Positions 63,180 through 64,000 of a stretch of 64,000 nt of DNA are shown in pieces. A program made the position numbers and the translations under genes. The notes below the pieces were generated by a model. The model saw only the letters and a list, made by a program, of their open reading frames with translations, had not been told where the DNA came from and made no database searches. This DNA is from Pseudomonadota bacterium (GTDB taxonomy: Bacteria; Pseudomonadota; Gammaproteobacteria; Steroidobacterales; Steroidobacteraceae): NCBI GenBank assembly GCA_019352035.1, contig JABBNZ010000003.1:54473-118472 (forward strand). Direction: 5' to 3'. Every line of letters begins with the position of its first letter. The first letter of the stretch is position 1.

Positions 63180-64000
63180 TCAGCTCGGGCGGCCGGAGCC
63201 GACGAGCTGCCGCAGCACATACTGGAGGATGCCGCCGTGACGGTAGTATTCGCGCTCCTTCGGCGTGTCGATGCGCAGGCGGGCCGTGAAGGTGATCGGC
63301 GCCGTCCGCGTGCCGCCATCGGCAGGTGTCGCCTTCACGCTGACCTCTTTGGCATTGCCGCTCGCAAGTCCCGTGATCTCGAACACCTCGCGGCCGGTCA
63401 GGCCGAGGGACTTCACGCTCTCGCCGGGCTTGAACTGCAGGGGCGCGACGCCCATGCCGATGAGATTCGAGCGGTGGATGCGCTCGAAGCTCTCCGCGAT
63501 GACCGCGCGAACGCCAAGGAGCATCGTTCCCTTCGCCGCCCAGTCGCGCGAGGAGCCGGTTCCGTACTCGCGGCCGGCGAGAATGACGAGGGGCGTGCGC
63601 TCCTGCTTGTAGCGCATGGCCGCATCGTAGATGGAGGTCTGCTCGCCGCCCGGCAGGTGCAGGGTCTGCCCGCCCTCGACGCCCGGTACCAGCTGATTGC
63701 GCAACCGGATGTTGGCGAAGGTGCCGCGGATCATGACCTCGTCGTTGCCGCGGCGCGCGCCGTAGGAGTTGAAATCGCCGGGCTGCACGCCGTGCTCGGT
63801 GAGGTAGCGCGCCGCGGGGCTGGACTTGGCGATGTTGCCGGCCGGGGAGATGTGATCGGTCGTGACCGAGTCGCCGAGCACCGCCAGCGCGCGGGCGCCC
63901 TGGATGTCGCTGAGCGCCGGGGGCGTCGGCCCCATGCCTTCGAAGTAAGGGGGGTTCTTGACGTAGCTCGACTTGGCGTCCCAGGTGTAGAGCTTGCCCG
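63180..64000 (-). CDS. acnA: Aconitate hydratase, C-terminal part (start outside window)
   Basis: The minus-strand frame is open to the window edge ([21 protein letters not shown] at the visible start), so the 5' two thirds of the gene are missing. The visible region is the swivelling fourth domain of aconitase [98 protein letters not shown]. These carry substrate-binding Ser and Arg residues. It isomerises citrate and isocitrate in the TCA cycle. The length beyond the edge cannot be judged. Confidence 0.93.
   Translation of the reverse strand, partial: GKLYTWDAKSSYVKNPPYFEGMGPTPPALSDIQGARALAVLGDSVTTDHISPAGNIAKSSPAARYLTEHGVQPGDFNSYGARRGNDEVMIRGTFANIRLRNQLVPGVEGGQTLHLPGGEQTSIYDAAMRYKQERTPLVILAGREYGTGSSRDWAAKGTMLLGVRAVIAESFERIHRSNLIGMGVAPLQFKPGESVKSLGLTGREVFEITGLASGNAKEVSVKATPADGGTRTAPITFTARLRIDTPKEREYYRHGGILQYVLRQLVGSGRPS

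Overview
The window is a GC-rich (roughly two-thirds G+C), densely coded bacterial chromosome segment with about 53 protein genes, no rRNA or tRNA that I can recognise, no CRISPR array, and no intact phage or insertion sequence. The gene complement points to a Gram-negative gammaproteobacterium. The evidence is a lipid A aminoarabinose (Arn) operon, a fused aspartokinase/homoserine dehydrogenase ThrA followed by ThrB and ThrC, a CysB-type regulator, a CysN-CysC fusion, an outer-membrane beta-barrel protein and XdhC. A xanthomonad- or Steroidobacter-like lineage would fit, but that placement is an inference from gene content only.

Layout. 1-2.9 kb: end of an outer-membrane protein gene, a CBS-domain protein, hutF (histidine degradation) and a 5' remnant of cstA. 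3.0-10.2 kb: a seven-gene arn operon in which the two activities of E. coli ArnA are separate genes. 10.2-10.8 kb: almost gene-free, holding a ccdB-like toxin remnant. 10.8-17.4 kb: a quinone oxidoreductase, the cysQ-cysD-cysNC operon, a YceI protein and alanine dehydrogenase with a divergent Lrp-type regulator. 18.1-20.9 kb: a large PAS-GGDEF-EAL protein. 21.0-26.6 kb: an aldo/keto reductase, then a second Lrp-type regulator divergent from a fused E1 and an E2 of a 2-oxoacid dehydrogenase, then a lone Rieske protein. 26.8-33.2 kb: a secreted tricorn-like S41 protease, then hsp20-lon behind a heat-shock-like promoter. 33.2-39.9 kb: the second sulfur-assimilation locus (cysH-cysG-cysK, cysB, cysI-DUF934). 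40.0-42.7 kb: a small conserved protein and an xdhC-unknown-mobA-like cassette. 42.8-48.3 kb: thrA-thrB-thrC and a NERD protein. 48.3-51.8 kb: a dipeptidase, TatD, a TPR-like protein and DUF4389. 51.9-56.4 kb: a MacAB-like ABC system with two permeases. 56.4-57.2 kb: an AbrB/PIN toxin-antitoxin pair. 57.2-64 kb: an ABC-2 exporter operon with a threonine aldolase and a thioredoxin-like protein, a YgjP-like metalloprotease coupled to tryptophan 2,3-dioxygenase, a HAD phosphatase and the 3' part of aconitase.

How genes work together. CysD/CysNC make APS and PAPS, the four-cysteine CysH reduces APS to sulfite, CysI with siroheme from CysG makes sulfide, CysK makes cysteine, CysQ clears PAP and CysB presumably regulates. 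The Arn genes build L-Ara4N from UDP-glucuronate and attach it to lipid A. The Thr genes carry aspartate to threonine. Overlapping stop/start codons (ATGA, GTGA, TTGA) are frequent and define most operons. The most unusual features are the array of perfect hairpins in the cysH/cysB intergenic region, the matching promoter-like elements a few bases before the cysH and cysI start codons, the split ArnA, and the gene remnants (cstA, ccdB) on either side of the arn operon.
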